The notes under the pieces were generated by a model. That model was not told where the DNA came from. It searched no databases and saw only the letters and a program-made list of their open reading frames with translations. A stretch of DNA of 64,000 nt from Hyphomonadaceae bacterium. GTDB lineage: Bacteria; Pseudomonadota; Alphaproteobacteria; Caulobacterales; Maricaulaceae. The position numbers and the translations under genes were made by a program. Positions 1 through 7,794 of this stretch are shown one piece after another (position 1 is the first letter of the stretch; every line of letters begins with the position of its first letter). The DNA lies in the NCBI GenBank assembly GCA_013001295.1, contig JABDMW010000028.1, forward strand, positions 62,001-126,000, read 5' to 3'.

Positions 1-111
1 GTGCGCGCCGCTCGAATGTAAGGCGGTAGCGATCGCTCGGCCAATTCCCCGGCTTGCACCGGTCACCAGCGCAGTATTTCCCTTAAGATTTATGGTTGGA
101 GTGGCGGTCAC
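1..111 (-). CDS. Short-chain dehydrogenase/reductase, N-terminal fragment cut by the window edge
   Basis: Read on the minus strand from a GTG at 111, the sequence encodes an SDR N-terminus: a short lead, then NTALVTGASRGIGRAIATAL. This contains the TGxxxGIG dinucleotide-binding loop of the first beta-alpha-beta unit. The rest of the gene lies beyond base 1. The GTG sits two bases after the stop of the upstream bicupin gene, so the two are almost certainly cotranscribed and perhaps translationally coupled. No ATG is available upstream in frame. The family oxidises or reduces alcohols and ketones with NAD(P); the substrate cannot be told from 37 residues. The fold assignment is firm. The GTG start is an inference from its position. 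Confidence 0.85.
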   Translation of the reverse strand, partial: MTATPTINLKGNTALVTGASRGIGRAIATALHSSGAH

Positions 112-113
112 GC

Positions 114-1076
114 CTAAACGTCTCCCTGCACCCTAACAAAGTCAACCATTTCGTTGCCGATATTGATGAAGCGACGGGCAACCCCTTTCGGAATCGTGGC
201 CGTATCACCGCTTCCAAGATCGCGTTGATCGTCATAAGTTTCTATTCGCAGATTCCCTTGATGAACGAAAACAACATCAGGTCCATCATAGGCCGCCATA
301 TCCGTCGATGCGCCAACCCCGAGATCAAACTGGCTCATTGTGAAACCATGATCCCATTTAATTTTACCGTTGGATCCGATTAAGGACCGGCGTTTGACAC
401 CATCCCCTTCAACCGTATGTGTTTTTTCGTTTGATAGAATGCAACACGCGCGTAATTGCGCTTCGTCTGGAATGTCCAACGCAGCTATTTGTTCACGAGT
501 TGTTACCGGCATGACATTTTTTCCGTCTGGAACGACTTCGCCCTTCGCGGTATCTACCAACATCCCATTTTCCATAAGAACAAGCCCGTAATTCTTGGCC
601 ATTTCAAACACGTCGGGCGCCCACATGACGCGGCCCGGATCGTCGCCGCCAAGCACACCCCACAAAAACCCCAAGTCTTTGCCAATATTTTTAAACCCGC
701 GGAAAACGTTGGTGGGTATCGAAATCAAATCACCGGGTTTTAAAGTAATATTGGCGTCATCACCATGTTCACCAATATCAAAACTCCAGGTTCCAGTGTG
801 GACAAAGAACACCTCAGCGGTGTGATGGCTGTGCTGAGAATTTACGCATCCCGGCGGTTGTCGCGCACCGCCTATATTAAATCCATGCGGCTCTTTTATG
901 TGGACATATTGATCAAGGTTTTCTGAAACACCAGGACCGATAATTGTAAAATTTTCTTTCTGATCCGACCCTGGCGTCCGCGTATCAATGAAAGCATCGA
1001 AACATGGGCGAAGATCGTCATAGCGAACAATACGCAGCTGGCCTGCAGCCGAACCTATGCTCTCCTGTTTCCCCAT
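114..1076 (-). CDS. Bicupin protein, possible metal-dependent oxygenase or binding protein
   Basis: This 320-residue protein has two cupin barrels. The first (about residues 60-140) has a cupin motif 1 with QHSHHTAE, that is HxH followed by a glutamate, then a glycine, and a motif 2 around PGDLISIPTNVFRGFKNIG. It could therefore bind a metal ion. The second barrel (about 225-320) keeps the fold, including GDTATIPKGVARRFINIG, but lacks the histidines, so it is probably structural. No signal peptide is seen. It follows the sulfatase gene after 93 bp that contain a candidate promoter and operator, and it precedes an SDR gene. Cupins of this layout resemble quercetinase- or gentisate-dioxygenase-like proteins, but no specific reaction can be assigned. 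A role in processing the desulfated product is an inference from the operon. Confidence 0.75.
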   Translation of the reverse strand: MGKQESIGSAAGQLRIVRYDDLRPCFDAFIDTRTPGSDQKENFTIIGPGVSENLDQYVHIKEPHGFNIGGARQPPGCVNSQHSHHTAEVFFVHTGTWSFDIGEHGDDANITLKPGDLISIPTNVFRGFKNIGKDLGFLWGVLGGDDPGRVMWAPDVFEMAKNYGLVLMENGMLVDTAKGEVVPDGKNVMPVTTREQIAALDIPDEAQLRACCILSNEKTHTVEGDGVKRRSLIGSNGKIKWDHGFTMSQFDLGVGASTDMAAYDGPDVVFVHQGNLRIETYDDQRDLGSGDTATIPKGVARRFINIGNEMVDFVRVQGDV

Positions 1077-1115
1077 TGAATGTCTCGTTTACGTTTAAAT
1101 TCTGCCTTCATAATC

Positions 1116-1136
1116 GCATTTTTGCATTCGAAGTCA
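1116..1136 (-). promoter_or_regulatory. Candidate promoter/operator of the bicupin-SDR genes
   Basis: On the minus strand this carries TTGACTTCGAATGCAA, an imperfect 16-bp palindrome centred on TTCGAA. The same 16 bases occur at 7411-7426 near the TonB receptor promoter. TTGACT can serve as a -35 box, with a weak GATTAT 16 bases downstream as a possible -10. The element recurs only around this locus as far as I can see by eye, which suggests a shared regulator. That regulator is not in the window. Confidence 0.5.
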
Positions 1137-1169
1137 ATATTAAATGATTTCACATTTAACCGTTACTTT

Positions 1170-3395
1170 TCAGATATTTAAATTGAATTCAACATTTTGG
1201 ATAATTTGGTCAAACTTATTTGACCCTGCATATGCGTAACTGATCGGCGCACCGCGATTTTCACCACACCTGATACCAGCATTTAACGCTTCAACTTTCC
1301 ACATCCCCGGTAATTTAAGCTGACTTACCTGCGTCCCATCTATGAACATTTTAACTTGCCCTGCGCCCTTCCCGGTCGTCTTGCCTCGCAGGGATAAAAC
1401 CTGTTTTCCGGCCCTGGCTTTGCCCTTTGATTGCATCGAATAAACTTGGTCACGCGTAAAGACATAGGTAAAATACAGGAAACCGTCGCGCATGAAAAGT
1501 TCATATCCGGCAGCGCTGTCTCCGGAAGCTAAAATAACGCCATTTGCAGGGTCGTCGCCCAACTCAACATGGGCGTTGATTTCAAAATCATATCGGTAAA
1601 TATCCGGCGCCGTGAGTCGGTTGAATCGCGTTTGGTCCGGATAAAACATATAATTCCGACGCGGTTTAGGAGCAACTTTGGCATAGAGTCCATCGAGATC
1701 ATCATCGAGCGGCAGGACGTTATTCGCTTCCGCTTCACGGTTCCACAAAGCGATCATTCTTTTCAATCGCTCCGGTTCATCAGCTGCGCGGTCATTCAAT
1801 TCGGCGAAGTCCTCCGCTGTGTGATAAAGCGCCCACACATCATCTTTAAACTCATCCCCCTTTTGGTGCAGCGTCACCGCTTTCCAGCCATCTGCCCAGA
1901 GGGCCCGATCCCCTGCTGTTTCAAAATGTTGAATGTCTTTGGGTGTGGCGGCTTGGGGATGATCCAGACTGTAAGCCAGGCTTTGCCCGTCTAAAGGCTC
2001 CGGCAAATCGGGCTCGGCATTGATCATTTCCAGAAGTGTTGGCGCCATGTCGATAATGTGATGATATTGATTCTGGATTGAACCGGAAGGTAGATTTCCA
2101 TTCGGCCAATGAATAATCATTGGTGTTCTCGTCCCGCCCTCGTAGGTATCACCTTTGCGTCGTTTGAGAGGCGTATTCCCAAGAAACGACCACCCTGTTG
2201 AATAGAGCGGGCTACTTTGTTCCGTACCGACTTTCTCCAGCGAGTTCATTTTCTCGGCAACAGTCTCCGGGCCAATATAAGCGATCCGACGAACATCAAG
2301 AGCACCGGCTCTGTGATACCCACCGCCGGCGCCATTATCAGACATGATAATCAGGATAGTGTCATCGAGCTCCCCCATATCTTCCAGCGCATCCACGAAT
2401 CTCTCAAGTTGGCTATCTGCATGATCGAGCATGCCTGCAAATGCCTCTTGCGTTCTTTGGCTGAAGGCTTGCTCGTTTTTCGGGAGATCAGACCATGGTA
2501 CGATATCATCGGGACGCGGCGTGAGTTCTGCGTCTGCCGGTATGACTCCCAACGCTTTTTGACGCTCTAAACGCTCGGGTCTGAGCGCGTCATATCCTTT
2601 TGCAAACTTACCTTTGTATTTATCCAAATAAGGTTGAGGTGCTTGGAACGGGAAATGACAGGCGCCAAAACCCAGATACAGAAAGAACGGTTTTTCCGGC
2701 GTCGCCGTTTTATGATCTTTGACATAGGCTATGGATTGATCAACCAAATCTTCGGTTAAGTGGTAATCAGGCCCTTTCTCCGGATAAGTTTGAGCTTGGT
2801 TTCGAAAGAGCTCCGGATGAAAATGATCAACTGCTGACCCATGAAATCCATACCAATGGTCAAAGCCCCGCCCTATGGGCCAATGATCAAACGGGCCCAT
2901 AGCGTCTTGGTCATTGACCATAGACATATGCCATTTCCCAACAGCTATAGTATTGTAGTCTTCATCTTTCAGCATTTGCGGGAGCATTTTGACGTCTTCT
3001 CGAATAAATCCGCGATATCCCGGTAACGGGCGTCCCCATTCAGCAATATTCCCTACACCGACTTTATGAGCGTTTTGTCCTGTCATAAGGCAGGCACGTG
3101 TGGGAGCGCATAGCGCCGTCACGTGAAAATTGTTATAGCGAACGCCCTTTTCGGCAAGACGGTCAACGCATTTCGTTTCGACGTCGGATCCGAAACATCC
3201 GAGGTCTCCAAATCCGACGTCGTCAAATATTGCGACCACAATATTGGGCTTCTTTTTAAACTTTCTCGGCTTCCATGCGGCACCCGATTTGACTTTCTTC
3301 GCCGACGCCGCTCTTTCTCCCTCTGCACACCCAGCGCTTGCCAATGCCGCCGCAACAGCAGCGGTTTGTAGGAGGTCGCGTCTTGAAATGCTCAT
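1170..3395 (-). CDS. Secreted type I (formylglycine) sulfatase
   Basis: This 741-residue enzyme should hydrolyse sulfate esters. It begins with a twin-arginine signal (SRRDLLQTAAVAAALASAGC), possibly ending at a lipidated Cys23, so it acts in the periplasm or on a membrane. The metal-binding Asp pair is at 58-59 (FDDVGFGDLG). The formylglycine site is Cys96 in CAPTR, followed by ACLMTGQNAHKVG, so the Cys-type maturation system would be needed; no such enzyme is in the window. The sulfatase core runs to about residue 560, and the last 150 residues look like a beta-sandwich. The start lies two bases after the stop of the upstream hydrolase. The substrate is unknown: a sulfated algal glycan or a small sulfate ester would both fit beside a TonB receptor. 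Confidence 0.9.
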   Translation of the reverse strand: MSISRRDLLQTAAVAAALASAGCAEGERAASAKKVKSGAAWKPRKFKKKPNIVVAIFDDVGFGDLGCFGSDVETKCVDRLAEKGVRYNNFHVTALCAPTRACLMTGQNAHKVGVGNIAEWGRPLPGYRGFIREDVKMLPQMLKDEDYNTIAVGKWHMSMVNDQDAMGPFDHWPIGRGFDHWYGFHGSAVDHFHPELFRNQAQTYPEKGPDYHLTEDLVDQSIAYVKDHKTATPEKPFFLYLGFGACHFPFQAPQPYLDKYKGKFAKGYDALRPERLERQKALGVIPADAELTPRPDDIVPWSDLPKNEQAFSQRTQEAFAGMLDHADSQLERFVDALEDMGELDDTILIIMSDNGAGGGYHRAGALDVRRIAYIGPETVAEKMNSLEKVGTEQSSPLYSTGWSFLGNTPLKRRKGDTYEGGTRTPMIIHWPNGNLPSGSIQNQYHHIIDMAPTLLEMINAEPDLPEPLDGQSLAYSLDHPQAATPKDIQHFETAGDRALWADGWKAVTLHQKGDEFKDDVWALYHTAEDFAELNDRAADEPERLKRMIALWNREAEANNVLPLDDDLDGLYAKVAPKPRRNYMFYPDQTRFNRLTAPDIYRYDFEINAHVELGDDPANGVILASGDSAAGYELFMRDGFLYFTYVFTRDQVYSMQSKGKARAGKQVLSLRGKTTGKGAGQVKMFIDGTQVSQLKLPGMWKVEALNAGIRCGENRGAPISYAYAGSNKFDQIIQNVEFNLNI

Positions 3396-3397
3396 GG

Positions 3398-4825
3398 CTA
3401 GTCGTCCTTATAGGTTGAAAATTTAGTCGTCATGTTTTTGATCATTTGTGGGTAACCGTCCTTGGTGCCGGCCGGTGAAAACCATTCATGTTTACTGGCT
3501 CGCATGGAATGGTTATTGTGCGGATATATTATTAAGTCGCAGTCGCCGCCTTCCGCCAGAATGCGATCGCACAAATCCCGGTTCCACTCGATCCTCGAAT
3601 AATGATCTTTTTCCGGAACATGAAATGTGATGTTTTCCTGCAAATATTTCGCCTGGTAAAAACCGCCAATTTGCGGAAATAATCTCGCAATCCGTGGGTC
3701 GTGACGTATCGAAAATGTTCCGTATTCAGACTCAGAAACTTCGAAAGATATTCCCAAAAGATCGTCTACATGGGCTTCCAAATCCACATACATTTTAGTT
3801 GCAGATTTGACCGCCGCGGTTTTTACGTCCGGCTCGGACCATGTTTCTTTCTGCCAAGTCCAGTTTTGCGGATCCGGCGTTTCAATCCAATCGGGCGGAT
3901 ACCCGAAGATAAAATTCGGATTCTCCTCATCGTTCTTGCCAATAGCGGTACCCGTCCAGCTTCCGTCTCCAGACAGAAACGCTTGAGAGGTCATCTCCAT
4001 GGGTTTTTCAACTTCCAGTGCTGTCAAACGGTTTATAAATGCCCCCGACCACAGGGCTGCGTGTACCGGTTTTAAGTCGTCGCGATGTCCTTCACCTGTG
4101 ACGGCAAGATAGGTCAGCCCAGCGTCCCCACCTTGGGAGTGACCGACCATAAAAAATTGCGACATATCAAACTTGAAAGACTGCTCCGGAAATTTAGACC
4201 CATCCATATCCAAAATGCCCGCGGCGAAATTAAGGGCATCAATCGCGTAAAATTGTGTGGAAAGGCCTGCACCCTGATCGAACGCTTCAAGATATTCGAT
4301 CCCTTCAGCGGGTTCGCCGTTCACACTTGCATGTCCACGATAACCTGGCGACAGAACGGCATATCCGGCGCGCGCAAATGCATCTGTCAGTTCGCTGTAA
4401 TACATGTTTTCGGGACGGCATCCGATGGAATAGTTCGGCGCTTTATCCTTACCAATATAACCATGCAGGAACAGAATTGTTGGAAAACCGTTTGTTGGAG
4501 CAGGTTTATCAGGTACCGTCACACGTGCATATTGACGAACGCCGTCCGAGGTAAATGCTGCCATATAAGATTTATATTTCCCTTTAATTCCAGGCAAAGA
4601 CGTAACGGTATTTCCGCCAATACAATTCTTAGTAGAGAAGGCCTCGACGCTCACATTGGATTGATAATCCCGTTGCCGAAGCCTTTCGATTTTCAATTCT
4701 GATAGAGAAGATATGATCGTACCGGGCCTGTTTTTTTCTCGATCATTGCCAGTATTCATCGCATCGCCGCATGCTGAAAAAATTAAAACACAAGCCGGGA
4801 ATAAAGAGCGAAGCGATAAATTCAT
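3398..4825 (-). CDS. Secreted alpha/beta-hydrolase, probable esterase or peptidase-like lipoprotein
   Basis: This 475-residue protein starts with a lipoprotein-like signal (hydrophobic stretch ending ACVLIFSAC) and has an alpha/beta-hydrolase fold. The oxyanion-side HG is at 121-122 and the nucleophile elbow is GHSQGG, with Ser230. The acid and histidine are probably in the C-terminal third, where a YPHNNHSM segment supplies candidate histidines. It resembles dienelactone-hydrolase or S9-like secreted hydrolases, and an esterase that removes acyl groups from the locus substrate would fit. It lies between the TonB receptor and the sulfatase, downstream of a strong hairpin terminator. Its own ribosome binding site is weak, so expression is probably well below that of the receptor. 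Confidence 0.75.
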   Translation of the reverse strand: MNLSLRSLFPACVLIFSACGDAMNTGNDREKNRPGTIISSLSELKIERLRQRDYQSNVSVEAFSTKNCIGGNTVTSLPGIKGKYKSYMAAFTSDGVRQYARVTVPDKPAPTNGFPTILFLHGYIGKDKAPNYSIGCRPENMYYSELTDAFARAGYAVLSPGYRGHASVNGEPAEGIEYLEAFDQGAGLSTQFYAIDALNFAAGILDMDGSKFPEQSFKFDMSQFFMVGHSQGGDAGLTYLAVTGEGHRDDLKPVHAALWSGAFINRLTALEVEKPMEMTSQAFLSGDGSWTGTAIGKNDEENPNFIFGYPPDWIETPDPQNWTWQKETWSEPDVKTAAVKSATKMYVDLEAHVDDLLGISFEVSESEYGTFSIRHDPRIARLFPQIGGFYQAKYLQENITFHVPEKDHYSRIEWNRDLCDRILAEGGDCDLIIYPHNNHSMRASKHEWFSPAGTKDGYPQMIKNMTTKFSTYKDD

Positions 4826-4841
4826 CGCGTGATTTTACAAC

Positions 4842-4869
4842 AAAAAAAGAGGGAGCGAAATGCCCCCTC
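4842..4869 (-). terminator. Intrinsic terminator between the TonB receptor and the downstream enzymes
   Basis: On the minus strand an 8-bp stem (GAGGGGGC pairing with GCTCCCTC, one G-T pair) closes a 5-base loop and is followed directly by seven T. It lies 33 bp after the receptor stop codon and 17 bp before the hydrolase start. It should end most receptor transcripts, or set a receptor-to-enzyme ratio by partial read-through. Confidence 0.8.
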
Positions 4870-4901
4870 CATAGTTTGTGTCATCTGAGGAATGACGTAA
4901 A

Positions 4902-7322
4902 TTAAAACTTGGCTTTAAATTTGATGCCCTGATTGCGCGGGTACAAGTAAGATGTCTGAACGATATCATCGGAGTTGTTGTTACCACGGGCAAGAACAGC
5001 CGAGTTTTCAATATTCTCAACGAATATTTCGATCGAATAATCTTCGCTAGGCGCATCCCAGATCAGCCGTAGGTCTGTCTTGGTGAATGACTCCTGGAAA
5101 TGTGAAGGGTCATTGGCCAGCAGATTGGAAGTATTATATCCATCTGAATAGTAGAATTGACCATGTGGCGTCAGAGTACCCTTGTCCCCGAGATCAATCT
5201 CATAGGATGCGGTGGCACCCAAGGTCAAATCAGGTGACCAAGGTGTTGTCGTGCCTGCCTGATCAATAAAGTCAACAATTTGACCTTGATATAGTTGGTA
5301 CGGATTACCTTGACCGAAAGTCACGAATTCTGAGTCGAGGTAGGCTGCGGTCGCTGTTAAAAACAAGGCCTCCGTTGGCTGCCATTGTGCCTCCAATTCA
5401 ATACCCCAAGCTTCAATATCACCGCCATTATCTGTAAATGTATCCGTGATACCCGCTGCGTTGATTTCCTGACGTTGGGTCAACAAGTTTGTATACTCAG
5501 TAAAGTGAACGGCGCCGTTGAGCTGCAAGGTATTGTCGGCGAGACGGCTTTTGAAACCAGCCTCAAATACACGAGATGTTTGTTGCTCGGTCGTAGACGC
5601 GGTACTCGCAGAGCCGGATAAATACCCTGTTGATGCTGTACCGTAAAGCAACACGTCATCGGACATGTCATATTCGACCCCGGCACGCCATGTTACATTG
5701 TCATAGTCACCCGGGAAATCGGAGACCGTGGCGCTGGTTACAGCATCCGCTGCATCACAATTATATGTAAAGACATCCTGCGCATTGTTTGGCAGGAACA
5801 ATGGAGATGAACCTGCAACTCCTGGGGCCACGTTTACAACGCGGTCTCCACCTGAGAAATTTGAGCCACCACAACTTGCTGCTTTGGTTTCATCATTATA
5901 TCGCAAGCCGCCGATAATGCGAAGTTGATCTGAAACAGAATATTCAGCCTGCCCGTAAATCCCGAAATACTCGGTATCAATGATGACATTGTTGGCGAAG
6001 AAATTATTCAGGATCCGATCTCTGGAGACGATGCCGGTCGCCGTTAACAGTTGAACACCCATTGGGAATTGTGGCGTGACAACCGTTGGACGGTCTGAAT
6101 TTGGACGTCGCTGTGTCTGATCATAAATATAAAATGTGCTTCTGTCTTCTAGGTCTGAATAGTAAAACCCTCCTGTCCACTGTAATGGGCTATCATAGTC
6201 AGAATTAAACTGGAATTCTTGAGACCAACCCTTCGACTCCTCGTCATATCCACCATTCTGAACAGGATTTGGACCAAAGTCGAAGTCGAAACCGATATCA
6301 TTTTCAAACTTGTTGTAGTTAGTGATCGACTTCATGGTAACGCTTCCGAAATCATAATTCACTTCTAGCGTTGCATTGTGATCGACCAAATCTACGGGCT
6401 GAATGTAATCCTGAGCAATCACCCATGGATCTCCTCCTGGACCATTGGCTGCAGTGCCCAGACCACCCGAACCGCGGATCGGGTTTACACAATCGCGTTC
6501 AGAGCCAAACGCATCTGTGAGTCCATCAGGCGTAACGTTACGACAAAGGAATGTATAGCCGAACAACCCGGCTTCATTGCCGTCTTCACCACTATACTGG
6601 TAACGCGCGATTACTTCGAGATCATCTGTTGGTGCCCACAAACCGGTAACGCGGAATCCCTTATCATCCTGCGCACCAATATCCGGCCCGGCAAGGTTTT
6701 TGATATGGCCATCACTTTTATCGTAATAGGCAGCAACACGAAGGGCAGCATTTTCACCCATTGGTATATTGACGAAACCCTCACCGCGAATACGATCAAA
6801 CCGTTGATAGCTGGCTTCAATACCTGCACTATAATCGTCTAGATCAGGTGTATTTGTATATACGTTCAGTGCGCCAGCAAATGTGTTACGTCCATATAGA
6901 GTGCCCTGCGGACCGCGAAGGAATTCAACGGATTTTACATCATAGAAACCGCGGGTTTGCTGGGATGAACGGGCTTTATAAACACCGTCAAGAAATGCGC
7001 CAACAATTGAACTATTGTCGCCGAAAGTATTTGTCGAGTTAGCGCCACGAACATTGAACTTCGCATCATTACCAGCGAATGCATAATTTACACCCGGAAC
7101 GACGAGCTCCAAGCGCGATACATCCTGAATACCGGCACGGGACAAAGTTTCTTCGTCAAACGCGGAAACTGAAAGTGATACGTCTTGCACGCTTTCTTCG
7201 CGCTTTTCAGCGGTAACGATAATTTCGTCGTTTAGCTGTGCAAACGCTACAGTTGACGGCAACATGAGAGCAGTTGCACTAACGCCCCCGATTAAGAATT
7301 TTGAGAACTTGGATAGTGTCAT
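4902..7322 (-). CDS. TonB-dependent outer-membrane receptor
   Basis: This 806-residue receptor imports a ligand across the outer membrane using TonB energy. It has a signal peptide ending near AFAQ, then a TonB-box-like region (DEIIVTAEKREESVQDV), a plug domain (about 40-160, with VEFLRGPQGTLYGRNTFAG) and a 22-strand type barrel ending in the aromatic C-terminus KAKF. The start has a GGGGAG ribosome binding site four bases upstream. EKREESVQDVSLSVSAF marks the broad proteobacterial class whose ligands are often aromatic, steroid-like or glycan compounds, so the ligand is not decided by sequence. The downstream sulfatase suggests a sulfated substrate. A palindromic element occurs twice in its promoter region. 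Confidence 0.92.
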   Translation of the reverse strand: MTLSKFSKFLIGGVSATALMLPSTVAFAQLNDEIIVTAEKREESVQDVSLSVSAFDEETLSRAGIQDVSRLELVVPGVNYAFAGNDAKFNVRGANSTNTFGDNSSIVGAFLDGVYKARSSQQTRGFYDVKSVEFLRGPQGTLYGRNTFAGALNVYTNTPDLDDYSAGIEASYQRFDRIRGEGFVNIPMGENAALRVAAYYDKSDGHIKNLAGPDIGAQDDKGFRVTGLWAPTDDLEVIARYQYSGEDGNEAGLFGYTFLCRNVTPDGLTDAFGSERDCVNPIRGSGGLGTAANGPGGDPWVIAQDYIQPVDLVDHNATLEVNYDFGSVTMKSITNYNKFENDIGFDFDFGPNPVQNGGYDEESKGWSQEFQFNSDYDSPLQWTGGFYYSDLEDRSTFYIYDQTQRRPNSDRPTVVTPQFPMGVQLLTATGIVSRDRILNNFFANNVIIDTEYFGIYGQAEYSVSDQLRIIGGLRYNDETKAASCGGSNFSGGDRVVNVAPGVAGSSPLFLPNNAQDVFTYNCDAADAVTSATVSDFPGDYDNVTWRAGVEYDMSDDVLLYGTASTGYLSGSASTASTTEQQTSRVFEAGFKSRLADNTLQLNGAVHFTEYTNLLTQRQEINAAGITDTFTDNGGDIEAWGIELEAQWQPTEALFLTATAAYLDSEFVTFGQGNPYQLYQGQIVDFIDQAGTTTPWSPDLTLGATASYEIDLGDKGTLTPHGQFYYSDGYNTSNLLANDPSHFQESFTKTDLRLIWDAPSEDYSIEIFVENIENSAVLARGNNNSDDIVQTSYLYPRNQGIKFKAKF

Positions 7323-7380
7323 TATACTCCCCTTTGGTTTATTTGAGTGTGACCGAAGCTAGATTCCTAAATCCAGAAAT

Positions 7381-7429
7381 ACTTCGAATGCAAAAAATTA
7401 CAAGCGTTTTTTGACTTCGAATGCAAAAA
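7381..7429 (-). promoter_or_regulatory. Tandem operator-like repeats in the TonB receptor promoter
   Basis: The 16-mer ACTTCGAATGCAAAAA (plus-strand reading) occurs at 7381-7396 and again at 7414-7429, 33 bp apart, about three helical turns. A third copy lies inverted before the bicupin gene. On the minus strand, TTGCAT within the distal copy can act as a -35 box, with TGTAAT 18 bases downstream as a -10, so one copy would overlap the -35 and the other would lie just after the -10. This is the layout expected for repression. The promoter boxes are weak matches; the repeats themselves are certain. Confidence 0.6.
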
Positions 7430-7794
7430 TGCAAAAATGTGTGATATATTTGCCATGGCTAATTCTAACATTGCAGGTTAGAAACTACTCGCTAATGACC
7501 GATTTGCCCTCTGCGCAAATGTCGTCTGCTCCAACAAACCTCCGATTAAATTTATCCTGAAATACCATTCATACTGCTGAATTTTCCTGAATTACCTCGA
7601 ATAATAACGTCCCCTTACTGCACTTTTTGCACACGTAGATCGTTAAGATATTGTTTTTATTGGACAGTCTATCCAATCCATCATGGGCGAAACGGAAAAT
7701 TTATGCGCGTCTGTAGAGGCCAAAGTCATGGGCGTAAGATTTGGATCGTCAATTAAAACTCAAGTAAGGAAACGCCTGCGTCATTTGCAGAGCT
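7430..7794. other. Non-coding stretch upstream of the TonB receptor
   Basis: There is no convincing gene here. The region is AT-rich near the receptor and holds an inverted repeat at 7659-7677. A 50-codon plus-strand reading frame at 7683-7835 is arginine-rich, has no ribosome binding site and overlaps the end of the neighbouring gene, so I do not call it. The length suggests a multi-element promoter or a long 5' leader for the receptor. Confidence 0.6.
7659..7677. promoter_or_regulatory. Inverted repeat ATTGGA-N7-TCCAAT, possible operator
   Basis: The 19 bases form ATTGGACAGTCTATCCAAT, which is symmetric apart from the centre and two inner mismatches. It lies about 335 bp upstream of the TonB receptor and downstream of the hydrolase gene. 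The symmetry is typical of a dimeric repressor site. No second copy was noticed in the window, so its regulator is unknown. Confidence 0.4.
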
